Shown here piece after piece: positions 30,954 to 40,337 of a DNA stretch of 64,000 nt. The DNA comes from Hymenobacter sp. PAMC 26628 (GTDB lineage: Bacteria; Bacteroidota; Bacteroidia; Cytophagales; Hymenobacteraceae), in assembly GCF_001562275.1 (NCBI RefSeq), contig NZ_CP014304.1:4030001-4094000 (forward strand), in the 5' to 3' direction. Position 1 is the first letter of the stretch. Each line of letters opens with the position of its first letter. The position numbers and the translations under genes were made by a program. The notes beneath the pieces are model-generated. The model was not told the DNA's origin and did not search any database. It worked only from the letters and a program-made list of their open reading frames with translations.

Positions 30954-33900
30954 ATGATGCAAAAAAGACTCTGGTTGATGGGCTTGGGCACGGCGCTGGC
31001 CCTGCAACCGGCCGCCGCCCAAACCAAAAAGTCCCCCACGCCCAAGCCCAAAACCGTGGTGGCCGCCAAGCCTGCCGCCACCGGCGCCAAGCTGGTGGAA
31101 ACCGTGGTGCGCAAGCCCGGGGCCCTCACCATCCCCTACAGCAAGTACGTGCTGCCCAACGGCTTGACCGTGGTGGTGACCGAGGACCACTCCGACCCGC
31201 TGGTGCACGTGGACGTGACCTACCACGTGGGTTCGGCCCGCGAGCAAATCGGCAAGTCGGGCTTTGCCCACTTCTTCGAGCACATGATGTTCCAGGGTTC
31301 CGACCACGTGGGCGACCAGCAGCACTTCAAGCTGGTGACGGCCGCCGGCGGCACCCTGAACGGCAGCACCAACCGGGACCGCACCAACTACTTCGAAACG
31401 CTGCCCAACAACCAGCTCGAAACCGGGATGTGGCTGGAAGCCGACCGAATGGGCTTCTTATTGGACGCCGTGAGCCAGAAAAAGTTTGAAATTCAGCGCT
31501 CGACGGTGAAAAACGAGCGCGGCCAGAACTACGATAACCGACCTTACGGCTTGACCAGAGAGTACGTGGCCAAAACGCTGTACCCCTACGGCCACCCCTA
31601 CTCGTGGCTGACCATCGGTTACCTCAAGGACCTCGATGCCTCGAACGTCAACGACCTCAAGAACTTTTTCCTGCGCTGGTACGGCCCCAACAACGCCACC
31701 CTGACCGTGGGCGGCGACGTGAAAACGGCCGACGTGATTAAGTACGCCGAGAAGTACTTCGGGCCCATCAAGCGGGGCCCCGCGGTGCAGAACCAGCACC
31801 TGCCCGAGCCCGTGCTGACCGCCGACCGCTACGTGAGCTACGAGGACAACGTGCGCTTCCCGCAACTGCAAATGGTGTTCCCAAGCGTGCCCCAGAACCA
31901 CCCCGACGAGGTGGCGCTCGACGCGCTGGCCGAGATCATCGGCCAGGGCAACAACTCGCTGCTTTATAAGAACTTGGTGAAAACCCAGGAGGCCGAACAG
32001 GCCACGGCATACAACAGCACCTCGGAGCTAGCCGGCGAGTTTACCATGCAGGCCCGGGCTTTTCCGGGTAAGGGCCTCGACAGCACCGAAGTGCGCCTGC
32101 GCCAGAGCTTGGCCGAATTTGAGAAAACCGGTGTGAGCGACGCCGCCCTCCAGCGCTTCAAGGCCCGCCGCGAAGCCCAGGTGGTGAACGGCCTGGCCAG
32201 CGTGCAGGGCAAGGTGAGCCAACTGGCCGCCTACCAAACCTACACCGGCAACCCCAACTACCTGGCCGTGGAATTGCAGCGCCTGCGCGCCCTCACCAAG
32301 GCCGACGTGCAGCGCGTGTACGACAAGTACCTCAAGGGCAAGCACGCCGTCATCCTGAGCGTGGTGCCCAAGGGCAAGCCCGAAATGGTGGCCCGGAAGG
32401 ACAACTTCACCGTGGACCCCAGCGGCTACCAGGCCCCCAAGGACCAGTATACTGGCCTGACCTACGTGAAGGCCCAGGACACGTTTGACCGCAACGTGCA
32501 GCCCAAGGGCGGTGCCAACCCCGTGGTGAAAGTGCCGGCGCTGTACGAAGCCACGTTCGACAACGGCCTGAAAGTGGTGGGCACCCGCAACACCGAAATC
32601 CCGGCCGTGACGATGCTGCTCACCATCCGCGGCGGCCACCGCCTGGAGCAGGCCAACCCCGGCAAAGCCGGCGTGGCCGCCCTCACGGCCGCCATGATGA
32701 ACGAAGGCACCCAGAAGTACACCAGCGAGGAGGTAGTAGCTGCACTCGACAAGCTCGGCAGCGATGTATGGGTGGGCGCAGGCAGCGACAACACGACAGT
32801 ATACATTGAGTCGCTGACCAAGAACATTCCCGCTACTCTGACCATTGCGCAGGAGGTGCTGCTGCACCCGCGCTTCAACGCCGCCGACTTTGCCCGCATC
32901 AAGAAACAAACGCTGGAGGGCATCGCCAACCAGGTGACGCTGCCGGTGGCCATCGCCAACAACACCTACAGCCGCCTGCTGTACGGCCCCAACAGCATCA
33001 TGAGCGTGCCCAACAACGGCACCACGGCATCGGTGACGAGCCTTACGCTCGACGACGTAAAGGCCTTTTATGCAGCCAATTACGCGCCCAACGTGGCGTC
33101 GCTGGTGGTGGTGGGCGACGTGGCCGAGGCCGACGTGCTGCCTAAGCTGGACTTCCTGAAAACCTGGGCCAAGAAGGACGTGGTGATTCCGCCCACAGTG
33201 GCCGCTATCCCGCAGCCCGACAAAACGCGCGTGTACTTCGTGAATAAGGACGGCGCGGCGCAGTCGGAAATCCGGGTGGGCTACCTCACCGCCCTGCCCT
33301 ACGACGCCACCGGCGACTACTACAAGGCCTACCTCACCAACTACGTGCTGGGCGGCGCCTTCAACTCGCGCATCAACCTGAACCTGCGCGAAAACAAAGG
33401 CTACACCTACGGCGCCAACTCGTATTTCCAGAGCACGCGCAACCCGGGGCCCTTCACGGCGCTGGCCGGCGTGCGCGCCGACGCCACCGCCGCCTCGGTG
33501 AAGGAATTCATGAGCGAGCTGACGAACTACCGCGCCGGCATCACCGACGACGAACTGGCGTTCTTGCAGTCGTCGGTGGGCCAGAGCGACGCGCTGAAGT
33601 ATGAAACCGGCGGCCAGAAGGCGGCCTTCCTCGCCCGCCTGGTCGAGTACGACCTCAAGCCCGACTACGTAACGCAGCAGGCCGACATCCTGAAAAACCT
33701 CACCCGCGCCGACGTGCAAGCCGCCGCCCAAAAAGACCTGCCCGAAAACATGTATGTAGTGGTAGTAGGCGACAAAAAGCAGCTGCCCGCCGTGCAGGCC
33801 CTGGGTTACGAAGTAGTGGAGCTGGACACCGATGGCAAGCCCGTACCGGCCGCCGCCCCCGCCCCTACCGCCGCCGCCCCGGCTCCCATGCCCGAGCCTG

Positions 33901-33986
33901 CCCCCGTGGGCAAGGTGAAGCGCAAAACCAAGGACGCGGATGGCAAAACCACCAAGGAGAAAATCCGGCCCAGCGACGCCAAGTAA
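30954..33986 (+). CDS. M16-family zinc protease, two-domain (pitrilysin-like), exported
   Basis: 1010 residues with a signal peptide (LWLMGLGTALALQPAAAQ). The inverted zinc motif HxxEH is at 106-110 in 'SGFAHFFEHMMFQGS', with the partner Glu in 'STVKNERGQNYDNRPYG'. A second M16 half begins near 540 ('YEATFDNGLKVVGTRNTEIPAVTMLLTIRGGHRLEQANPGKAG') and lacks the zinc motif, as is normal for these clamshell proteases; 'RVGYLTALPYDATGDYYKAYLTNYVLGGAFNSRINLNLRENKGYTYGANSYF' is its conserved R/Y block. A Pro/Ala- and Lys-rich tail ends the protein. Probable periplasmic peptide degradation. Start at ATGATG 30954. Confidence 0.93.
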   Translation: MMQKRLWLMGLGTALALQPAAAQTKKSPTPKPKTVVAAKPAATGAKLVETVVRKPGALTIPYSKYVLPNGLTVVVTEDHSDPLVHVDVTYHVGSAREQIGKSGFAHFFEHMMFQGSDHVGDQQHFKLVTAAGGTLNGSTNRDRTNYFETLPNNQLETGMWLEADRMGFLLDAVSQKKFEIQRSTVKNERGQNYDNRPYGLTREYVAKTLYPYGHPYSWLTIGYLKDLDASNVNDLKNFFLRWYGPNNATLTVGGDVKTADVIKYAEKYFGPIKRGPAVQNQHLPEPVLTADRYVSYEDNVRFPQLQMVFPSVPQNHPDEVALDALAEIIGQGNNSLLYKNLVKTQEAEQATAYNSTSELAGEFTMQARAFPGKGLDSTEVRLRQSLAEFEKTGVSDAALQRFKARREAQVVNGLASVQGKVSQLAAYQTYTGNPNYLAVELQRLRALTKADVQRVYDKYLKGKHAVILSVVPKGKPEMVARKDNFTVDPSGYQAPKDQYTGLTYVKAQDTFDRNVQPKGGANPVVKVPALYEATFDNGLKVVGTRNTEIPAVTMLLTIRGGHRLEQANPGKAGVAALTAAMMNEGTQKYTSEEVVAALDKLGSDVWVGAGSDNTTVYIESLTKNIPATLTIAQEVLLHPRFNAADFARIKKQTLEGIANQVTLPVAIANNTYSRLLYGPNSIMSVPNNGTTASVTSLTLDDVKAFYAANYAPNVASLVVVGDVAEADVLPKLDFLKTWAKKDVVIPPTVAAIPQPDKTRVYFVNKDGAAQSEIRVGYLTALPYDATGDYYKAYLTNYVLGGAFNSRINLNLRENKGYTYGANSYFQSTRNPGPFTALAGVRADATAASVKEFMSELTNYRAGITDDELAFLQSSVGQSDALKYETGGQKAAFLARLVEYDLKPDYVTQQADILKNLTRADVQAAAQKDLPENMYVVVVGDKKQLPAVQALGYEVVELDTDGKPVPAAAPAPTAAAPAPMPEPAPVGKVKRKTKDADGKTTKEKIRPSDAK

Positions 33987-34005
33987 CGCAGTCACTTTCC
34001 TGAAG

Positions 34006-34039
34006 AAGGGCCCCGCCGGAACATCCGGCGGGGCCTTTT
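34006..34039. terminator. bidirectional terminator after the M16 gene
   Basis: GGCCCCGCCGGA / TCCGGCGGGGCC stem with ACA loop and CTTTTC on the right; AAG on the left. Serves the M16 gene and possibly the convergent lipoprotein gene. Confidence 0.7.
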
Positions 34040-34081
34040 CGGTGCGGTTTAGGGCCCCCGGGGCCCCAGCTCCCGCAGTAG

Positions 34082-34603
34082 CTAAAGTTTCTTGTCGAAG
34101 CGGCCCTGGGTAATGCGCACCGTGTCGCAGCCGGGCTTGGCCAGCGTGTAGGCGAACGTGCCCGAAACGATGCCCGCTTGCAGGTCCAGCCGTGTAATGG
34201 TCAGCGTACCCTTGTGGTAGGTGCCAGCGTCCCTGCTATTTAAATAGCAGCCTGTTAGCCGATCATTTAGACTGACCCGTGTGTCAACCGAGCTACTCAA
34301 ATTATAACTTTTAGGCCCTCGTAAGTCACTAGCGTAAATCACAATATATTGGTAGTTGTCAGTGGGCTGTTGCTGGTAACGGTAGGTCCGCAAATCAATT
34401 ACTCCGTAGAGGTTCTGGTCGTAGCTGACGCTGTAGTTCGATGAGCCGTCGAAGCCTTGGGGCGTCCACGGCACCCCGTTCACCAGGCAACCGAAGGTGT
34501 TGGCCCCGGTCTGGGTGGCGGGCGGCAATTGGTCCACCGGGGCGGGCTCGTTCTTTTTACAGCCCAGCAGCAGGGCCAGGGATAATAACAAAAGTGCTTT
34601 CAT
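34082..34603 (-). CDS. small lipoprotein, DUF6252-like
   Basis: 173 residues. Lipoprotein signal 'MKALLLLSLALLLGCKKNEP' with the lipobox LLGC, followed by a proline-rich linker. 'TGANTFGCLVNGVPWTPQG' is the typical opening of Bacteroidota lipoproteins of the DUF6252 kind, then beta strands and 'AGIVSGTFAYTLAKPGCDTVRITQGRFD'. These are surface or periplasmic beta-sandwich proteins without known function. GC content is lower in the middle (34240-34400) than in the neighbours. ATG 34603 begins the signal; the longer start adds a basic stretch. Confidence 0.85.
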   Translation of the reverse strand: MKALLLLSLALLLGCKKNEPAPVDQLPPATQTGANTFGCLVNGVPWTPQGFDGSSNYSVSYDQNLYGVIDLRTYRYQQQPTDNYQYIVIYASDLRGPKSYNLSSSVDTRVSLNDRLTGCYLNSRDAGTYHKGTLTITRLDLQAGIVSGTFAYTLAKPGCDTVRITQGRFDKKL

Positions 34604-34670
34604 GGGCAGGCGGCAAAAGCGGGAATGGCTTACTGGCACCGGCCGCGTGGCAGCTACCGGGTACTGGTAC

Positions 34671-34701
34671 CAAACCTACTTTTTCAGTAGTGGTCGGCCA
34701 A
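34671..34701 (-). promoter_or_regulatory. promoter of the lipoprotein gene
   Basis: TAGGTTTG (minus strand, 34671-34678) fits TAnnTTTG and a TTG at 34699-34701 lies 20 bases upstream, the usual -33 spacing. Confidence 0.55.
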
Positions 34702-34936
34702 ACCAATAGTTGAGCCCATCAGACTTCTACAACCAGGTACATACCCGTGCAGTAATCTGTATGACAAATGATTAAGCAATAATAATTAGGCGCGAGGGCC
34801 CTGGGCAATTACCCTTAATCGGCGCTGCGAAACCGGGGCCCCACGCCGCTGCGGTTATCAGCCACCGGCGGCCAGGCGAAGCGCGTGGCGCGCCGCTCCC
34901 GCCCCACGGTACGGCGCAAGCAGCCCCGGAATGCGC

Positions 34937-34968
34937 AGGGCCGGCCACTCCGCGGAGTGGCCGGCCCT
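34937..34968. repeat. 32-bp perfect palindrome
   Basis: AGGGCCGGCCACTCCG followed by its exact reverse complement, with no loop. It lies in the 400-base gap between the lipoprotein promoter and the ATPase 3' end; there is no T tract. The rest of 34710-35003 shows nothing that I can identify. Confidence 0.8.
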
Positions 34969-35003
34969 GGCGCCGCAATCAACCAACGTGTGGGGCCCCG
35001 CTA

Positions 35004-36188
35004 CTATCGCACCACCACATCGGGCGTAGCGGCGCGGCTGAGGGTGCGGAAAGCGTAGGCACTGTCGCTCTGCACATTGCGCAGCTCCTCGTCGGAGAGT
35101 TGGCGCACTTTGGTTTGGTAGTCCTGGTAGTAGGCCACGAACACGGCCAGCTCCAGGGCCCTATTTTCGAAGGGCACCATGTTCTCGATGACCTGCGTGA
35201 AGAGGTGGGGGCTGTGGGTAGTGATGAAAAATTGGTTGCCGCTGCCGGCCACGACGCGGCGCACCAGCTCGGTGGCGTAGTCGGGATAGAGGTGGGTTTC
35301 GGGCTCTTCGAGTAGTAGCACGGCCTTGCGGTTCGATTCGAGCACGGCCAGCAGGAAGCCATAGTGGCGCAGCGCGTCGCCGGTGCCCTGGTAGGGGTAC
35401 ACGTAGCTCAGGCCGTCGAGCTCCTTGGAAATTTCCAGCCGGCCCGCGTCCACGCGCACGCGCAGCGACAGGCCCTGGGCGGCAAACAGGCCCATGAATT
35501 CGCGGCGCAGCTCGGCGTTGGTTTCCAGCACCCGCACCAGGTTGTCGCCGTGGGGCGGAAACAGGGCCGCGCCCGGCCGGGCCACGGCCAGCTTGGCCTC
35601 GCTGCGGAAGCGGTAAGGCTTCACGGCCTGCGGGTACCAGGGCGAGCCCGACGACAGGTAGCGGGCCTCGGCGGGGGCGGCCAGGCCGGGACGGCCGCGC
35701 TTGTCGAGTTCGGTGTAGTAGTAGCCTCCTGGCGTGGGCGGGGCCCCGGTGCGCAGCAGGTAGGGCCCCAGGCGGTCGAGCAGGGCCCCGTCGTCGCCGG
35801 CCCGTGAGAGGTAGCCGCCGGCCAGGGGCGTGCCCATCTGGGTGCGCAGCTCGCGGTAAGCCTCCTGGCTAAAGCTGGCGTAGCGGTAGCCGGGGCCCTG
35901 GCTGTGCTTGCCCAGCAGGCACAGGTCGCGGTCGGTTTCGATTTTGATGGGGCTGGCCGTCAGGTTGTCGTGGAACAGCTGGCGGGGCTTGTCGTAGCGT
36001 ATGAAGCTGCCCACGAACTTGTTCTGCTGCTCGTAGGGCACGCTGCCCAGCAAGCTCATGGCTTCCAGCACCGTCGATTTGCCAGCGTTGGGCTGCCCGA
36101 TGATAATATTCACCCGCCGCGGGTGCAGCAGCGCACTACGAATTGACTTAAAGTTCTGAATGTGTAGCGTGTTGATGGCGGTGTCCAT
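35004..36188 (-). CDS. AAA-family ATPase (SMC/RecF-like, AAA_15/AAA_21 type)
   Basis: 394 residues. 'INTLHIQNFKSIRSALLHP' is the usual opening, Walker A 'GQPNAGKST' at 31-39, signature-region 'YQGTGDALRHYGFLLAVLES', Walker B 'AVLLLEEPETHLYPDYA' and 'NQFFITTHSPHLFTQVIE' with the switch His. This is the compact ABC-type ATPase found in OLD-like and defence proteins, but no TOPRIM or other nuclease domain is fused, and no nuclease gene is adjacent. Function unknown; a solo defence or DNA-maintenance ATPase is possible. ATG 36188 is preferred to an upstream start rich in Cys and His. Confidence 0.88.
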   Translation of the reverse strand: MDTAINTLHIQNFKSIRSALLHPRRVNIIIGQPNAGKSTVLEAMSLLGSVPYEQQNKFVGSFIRYDKPRQLFHDNLTASPIKIETDRDLCLLGKHSQGPGYRYASFSQEAYRELRTQMGTPLAGGYLSRAGDDGALLDRLGPYLLRTGAPPTPGGYYYTELDKRGRPGLAAPAEARYLSSGSPWYPQAVKPYRFRSEAKLAVARPGAALFPPHGDNLVRVLETNAELRREFMGLFAAQGLSLRVRVDAGRLEISKELDGLSYVYPYQGTGDALRHYGFLLAVLESNRKAVLLLEEPETHLYPDYATELVRRVVAGSGNQFFITTHSPHLFTQVIENMVPFENRALELAVFVAYYQDYQTKVRQLSDEELRNVQSDSAYAFRTLSRAATPDVVVR

Positions 36189-36274
36189 GCAAGGGCAGGC
36201 GGTGACGTGAGCAGCAGGCAAGCCGAGCAGCCCCTTACGCTAAAAACAGGTTGGCAGACTTCATAGCTAGCCGA

Positions 36275-36282
36275 CAAACATA
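36275..36282 (-). promoter_or_regulatory. -7 box (TATGTTTG) of the AAA ATPase gene
   Basis: Exact TAnnTTTG on the minus strand, 86 bases before the ATG. The 36190-36420 gap is otherwise AT-rich and holds no gene that I can support. Confidence 0.45.
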
Positions 36283-36420
36283 CAACCCGAACAATGAAAT
36301 AAATGAATTTTTAAGCCTTGTTTTTTTCGCCGCAGTATCCTAATGTTCAAATACTTGCAGGCAATAGTATTCCCCCGCGAGGGGACTTAAAACCTTCCAA
36401 TTTATCCCTAAAAAATGCTC

Positions 36421-36452
36421 AAAAAAAAGCCCCGGCCGAAACGGCCGGGGCT
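36421..36452 (-). terminator. terminator of the HtrA-type protease gene
   Basis: AGCCCCGGCCG / CGGCCGGGGCT stem; on the minus strand it is followed by eight T. Located just after the stop codon at 36474. Confidence 0.85.
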
Positions 36453-36473
36453 TGCTACTGGGGGCCCAGGGCC

Positions 36474-37988
36474 CTATTCTTGCCCGATGGGGTAGAAGGA
36501 CTTGCGGCCGTCGGGGTACACGCCTTCAACCAGGGCGCCCGAGTTGTCGCGGGCTTGGTCGAGGTAAGCTTGCACGTCGGCGGGCTTGCGCACCAGGTTC
36601 TTGTCGATGCGGGTGATGATGAAGCCATCGGCCATCCCGGTCTCGCGGAAGTTGCTGCCCTTAATGCCCGTGATGACGGCCCCGCCCTTGATGTCGAGCT
36701 TGTTCTGGAGCTGCGTGGGCACCACCGAGAGGGTCGCGCCTTCGTACTTCACAGAAGCGGCCACGGCGGCTTCGCGCACCACGGCCGTGGTGCCGGTGGC
36801 GTTGCGCAGGGTGGCCGTCACGGTGGTGGGCGCGGTGCCGCGCAGGTAGGTCACCTTAATCTGGTCGCCGGGGCGGAAGCGCGCCACTTGCTCTTGCAAC
36901 TGCGACGACGTGTTGACGGCCAAGCCGTTGATGTCGGTGATGATGTCGCCTTCCTTGAGGCCAGCGGCGGCCGCGGCGCTGTTGGGCGTGAGGCCGGCCA
37001 CGTACAGGCCGTTCAAGTTGGTCAGTTTTTTCTCCGAGGCCAGGGTAGCGTCTACTTCGCGCATTTGCACGCCGAGCAGGGCCCGCTGCACCACTTTGTA
37101 CTTCAGCAGGTCGTCGACCACCTTGCTCACCAGCGCGCTGGGGATGGCGAAGGAGTAGCCCTCGTAGCTGCCCGTGTGCGAGGCAATGGCCGAGTTGATG
37201 CCCACCAAGTCGCCGCTCAGGTTCACCAGGGCCCCGCCCGAGTTACCGGGGTTCACCACAGCGTCGGTTTGGATGAACGACTCGATGCCCATGCCGTCTT
37301 CGCGGCGCAGGATGTTAATGTTGCGGCCCTTGGCGGAGATGATGCCGGCCGTTACGGTCGAATTCAGGCTGAACGGGTTGCCCACGGCCAGCACCCACTG
37401 GCCCACCTTCACGTCGTCGGAGTTGCCGTACTTCACGAAGGGGAGGTTGTCGGCTTTCACCTTCAGCACGGCCAGGTCGGTGTTGGGGTCGGCGCCCACC
37501 AGCTCCGCCTCGTAGCGGCGCTTGTCGTCCATCACCACCGTGATTTTCGAGGCCTTGTCAATCACGTGATTGTTGGTCACGATGTAACCATTGGCTGCAA
37601 TAATGACGCCCGAGCCCGAGCCTTCGCCGCCACCGCGCGGCTCACGGCCTTCACCCTGCCCCTCGCCCCCGTCGCCAAAGAACTGGCGCAGGAAGGGGTC
37701 CATCTGCATCCGGCGGCGCTGCTGGTCTTGCGGCGCAGCGGCATACTCGGTCATCACGTGCACCACGGCGGGCGTCACGGCGGCCGCGGCGGCCACAAAG
37801 TTCAGGCCCTCGGGGGCGGCGTAGGTGCTGCTGCGCATGGCCGACGTGTAGCGCACGTTCGGGTCAGCCGCCACCACGGTTTGCGAGGTGCGGGGCGCGG
37901 GTTCCAAAAGCTTGTACCCGCCCACGGCCACGCCCCCGCCCAGTATGGCGGAACCGAACAGGCCGAGCATCATTTGTTTTGCTTGCAT
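36474..37988 (-). CDS. periplasmic serine protease, DegP/HtrA (Do) family
   Basis: 504 residues. An N-terminal membrane segment (MMLGLFGSAILGGGVAVGGY) anchors or exports it. The trypsin-like triad is complete: His141 in 'GYIVTNNHVID', Asp171 in 'DPNTDLAVLKV', Ser250 in 'VNPGNSGGALVNL'. A Gly/Glu-rich loop (GGEGQGEGREPRGGGEGSG) precedes the protease core. Two PDZ domains follow, at about 290-385 ('LLGVQMREVDA...GLYVAGLTPNSAAAAAGLKEGDIITDINGLAV') and 400-500. Typical housekeeping quality-control protease/chaperone of the envelope. ATG 37988 starts MQAKQMM; the upstream extension is not conserved. Confidence 0.95.
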   Translation of the reverse strand: MQAKQMMLGLFGSAILGGGVAVGGYKLLEPAPRTSQTVVAADPNVRYTSAMRSSTYAAPEGLNFVAAAAAVTPAVVHVMTEYAAAPQDQQRRRMQMDPFLRQFFGDGGEGQGEGREPRGGGEGSGSGVIIAANGYIVTNNHVIDKASKITVVMDDKRRYEAELVGADPNTDLAVLKVKADNLPFVKYGNSDDVKVGQWVLAVGNPFSLNSTVTAGIISAKGRNINILRREDGMGIESFIQTDAVVNPGNSGGALVNLSGDLVGINSAIASHTGSYEGYSFAIPSALVSKVVDDLLKYKVVQRALLGVQMREVDATLASEKKLTNLNGLYVAGLTPNSAAAAAGLKEGDIITDINGLAVNTSSQLQEQVARFRPGDQIKVTYLRGTAPTTVTATLRNATGTTAVVREAAVAASVKYEGATLSVVPTQLQNKLDIKGGAVITGIKGSNFRETGMADGFIITRIDKNLVRKPADVQAYLDQARDNSGALVEGVYPDGRKSFYPIGQE

Positions 37989-38185
37989 GGTTGGTAAAGA
38001 GGAAGTTATTTGAATGAAAACGAAACCGGCCGGCCAATGTTCACCGCCCACCGGGCCCCCCACAACGCACAAGGGAGTCAAATTCGTGCGGCAGGGTTGC
38101 CTGCTTAGTAAAGCAAGTTGGTGTCCCAATGGTTCGGCCCCGCGGGGGCCAGTTCCGGCCCACCAAACTACAATACTTGGGCCAA

Positions 38186-38217
38186 TAAAAAAAGCACCCC
38201 GGTAGGGTGCCTTTTTT
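38186..38217 (-). terminator. terminator of the outer-membrane protein gene
   Basis: AAAAAAAGCACCC / GGGTGCCTTTTTT stem with a CGGTA-type loop; on the minus strand it ends in a T run. It separates the gene at 38282 from the protease promoter region. Confidence 0.75.
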
Positions 38218-38281
38218 GCCGGTGCGCCGGGCGCGGGGCCCCGGCGGGCGGTAAATTCGTCAGGCCGCGGCCGGGCCCAAG

Positions 38282-39076
38282 CTAGTGCTGGGTAGGCAGT
38301 TGCTGACGGCCGGCCACGCCCCGACCCGCCCCAAAGGTGTAGCGCACGTCGAGGCCCAGCAATGGGGTACGCACGTTGAGGTTGCCGCCGGCCGTTTGCT
38401 TGCCCATGCTGTCGTACTGGGGCAGCGTAACCAAGTAGTCGGCGCCGTAGGCGAACCAGGGCGTAAGGTCGAAACTGGGCCCCGTGCGCACCCCCACTTC
38501 GGCCCTCAGGGCGGTGGTTTGGATAAACCGCTCGCTGGGGTCAGCGGCTTCTTTTTGCAGGCGCAGGTGGGTGGCGGCCTCGAAGCTGAGGCGCGGGCGC
38601 AGGGCCAGGCCAGTGGTTGCGTCGGCCCCGCCGAGGGGAATAATTTTTTCCAGGTCGAGCCGCAGCCGCACCCAGTTCTGGTCGTAATCACGCGAGGAGA
38701 TGCCGGTGTAAAAGCGCCGCTCCACGCTCAGGCGCTGCCCGAAGGTGAGGGGCCCCAGGGCCGCGCGGTGGCGCAGCAGCACCTCGGGTACCAGTGCTGA
38801 GCTGCCGCCGCCGTAGCGCAGCACGCGGCCGCCCCAGCTCCACTTAGGGCCCCAGAAGTGCTCGTAGGACACGGCGGCGAAGGATTGGTTCAGGGAATTT
38901 TGGTTGGTGAACTGGGACGTGCCCACGTTCAGCAGCACGTAATCGCCGTTGCGCAGGGCCAGCTCGGCTTGGGCGGTGGGCACCAGCAACAGGGTGTTAG
39001 TGGCGCGGGTGGTTTGGGCGCGGGCGGGCAACACGGCCCCTGCCAAGGGTAACATCAGTAAAAATAAGCGACGCAT
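38282..39076 (-). CDS. DUF2490-like outer-membrane beta-barrel protein
   Basis: 264 residues with a signal peptide (LFLLMLPLAGAVLPARAQ). The mature protein alternates amphipathic strands: 'QSFAAVSYEHFWGPKWSWGGRVLRYGG', 'LVPEVLLRHRAALGPLTFGQRLSVERRF', 'NWVRLRLDLEKIIPL', 'LRPRLSFEAATHLRL', 'DLTPWFAYGADYLVTLPQY', 'LLGLDVRYTFG'. This is the appearance of a small porin-like barrel, most like DUF2490. No pathway role is visible. 37 bases separate it from the M20 gene upstream, so they may form one transcript. Confidence 0.75.
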   Translation of the reverse strand: MRRLFLLMLPLAGAVLPARAQTTRATNTLLLVPTAQAELALRNGDYVLLNVGTSQFTNQNSLNQSFAAVSYEHFWGPKWSWGGRVLRYGGGSSALVPEVLLRHRAALGPLTFGQRLSVERRFYTGISSRDYDQNWVRLRLDLEKIIPLGGADATTGLALRPRLSFEAATHLRLQKEAADPSERFIQTTALRAEVGVRTGPSFDLTPWFAYGADYLVTLPQYDSMGKQTAGGNLNVRTPLLGLDVRYTFGAGRGVAGRQQLPTQH

Positions 39077-39113
39077 AAAAGAGATAATAATTAGGATAGA
39101 ATAAGGGCTAAAG

Positions 39114-40337
39114 CTACTGTCCGGCCAGCGCTTGCAGCTCGCGCACGGCCAGCCAGGCCATCAGGCCGGGGCCCACGGCGAGGGCTTTTTCGTCGATGTC
39201 GAAGGTGGGCGTGTGCACCGAAGCGGCAAAACGGCCGTCGGGGGCCCGGGTGCCCAGGCGGTAGAAGCAGGCCGGGGCCGCCTGCGAGAAGTAGGCAAAG
39301 TCCTCGGCCGCCATCCACTGGTCGAGTTCTACCACGTTTTCGGGGCCCAGGTATTCCTCGGCGGCGGCGCGGGTGCGGGCCGTGAGGGCGGGCTCGTTCT
39401 CCAGGTACGGATAGCCGCGGCGGATTTCTAGCTCGCACACCGCGCCCATGCTGGCGGCCAGGCCCTCGCAGAGCTGGCGCAGGTGCTGGTGGGCCTCGTT
39501 GCGCCACTCCTCGTTCAGGGTGCGGAAAGTGCCTTCGATGTATACCTCGTTGGGGATGACGTTGGTGGCGCCGTTGGCAATGACCTTCCCAAAGGAAAGC
39601 ACCGAGGGCAACTTGGGGTTGGCGCGGCGGCTCACGATTTGCTGCGCCGCCACGATGATGTGCGCCGCCACCAGCACGGGGTCGAGGTTTTGCTCGGGCA
39701 TGGCCCCGTGGCCACCTTTGCCTTTAATGGTCAAATACAGCTCGTCGGTGCTGGCCATGTAGCGGCCGGGGCGCAGCCCAATTTTGCCGGCCGGCAGCTG
39801 CGGAAACACGTGCTGGCCGAGCACGCTGCCAGGCGCGGGGTTTTCGAGTACGCCCTCGGCAATCATCAACGAGGCGCCGCCCGGCAGGCGCTCCTCGCCG
39901 GGCTGAAACAGCAGCTTCACGGTGCCCGGCAACTGGCCCGCGTCCTTCAGCGCCACAAAGATGCGCGCCGCGCCCAGCAGCGAGGCCGTGTGCACGTCGT
40001 GCCCGCAGGCGTGCATCACGCCGGCGTTCTGCGACTTATAATCAACGTCGTTCAGCTCGTGGATGGGCAGCGCATCCATGTCGGCGCGCAGGGCCACAGT
40101 GGGGGCCCCGGCGGGGCCCTCCACCAGGGCCACCAGGCCGGTGCCGGCCACGGGCTGCGGGTCGAGGCCCAGCTTGCGCAGCTCGGCGGCCACGTAGGCG
40201 GCGGTTGCGGTTTCCTCGAACGAAAGTTCGGGGTGGGCGTGCAGGTGCCGGCGCACGGCCACGGTATCGGCGGCGTGGGCGGCGGCGAGGCGCTGAATAG
40301 TCTGAACCACGGATTTATCGGATTGGTCGGATTGCAC
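39114..40337 (-). CDS. M20-family amidohydrolase (N-acyl-L-amino-acid amidohydrolase/hippurate hydrolase-like)
   Basis: 407 residues. 'RRHLHAHPELSFEETATAAYV', 'ALRADMDALPIHE', 'HACGHDVHTASLLGAA' (metal-binding His and Asp with the family Cys), 'LLFQPGEERLPGGASLMIAEG', 'GKGGHGAMPEQNLDPVLVAA', and late 'MAAEDFAYFSQAAPACFYRLG'. It removes acyl groups from amino acids; exact substrate unknown. The start is uncertain: GTG at 40337 lies within a stutter repeat, so the first ten residues (QSDQSDKS) are repeat-derived; a GTG at 40310 is an alternative. Confidence 0.93.
   Translation of the reverse strand: MQSDQSDKSVVQTIQRLAAAHAADTVAVRRHLHAHPELSFEETATAAYVAAELRKLGLDPQPVAGTGLVALVEGPAGAPTVALRADMDALPIHELNDVDYKSQNAGVMHACGHDVHTASLLGAARIFVALKDAGQLPGTVKLLFQPGEERLPGGASLMIAEGVLENPAPGSVLGQHVFPQLPAGKIGLRPGRYMASTDELYLTIKGKGGHGAMPEQNLDPVLVAAHIIVAAQQIVSRRANPKLPSVLSFGKVIANGATNVIPNEVYIEGTFRTLNEEWRNEAHQHLRQLCEGLAASMGAVCELEIRRGYPYLENEPALTARTRAAAEEYLGPENVVELDQWMAAEDFAYFSQAAPACFYRLGTRAPDGRFAASVHTPTFDIDEKALAVGPGLMAWLAVRELQALAGQ

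Noticed and set aside
34710..35003. A CRISPR array or RNA gene in the gap with the 32-bp palindrome
   Set aside because: No regularly spaced repeats and no tRNA-like or rRNA-like features; a single palindrome only.
35004..36188. A Gabija- or OLD-type defence system
   Set aside because: The ATPase has no TOPRIM/nuclease domain and its neighbours are a lipoprotein and HtrA, so a named system is not supported.
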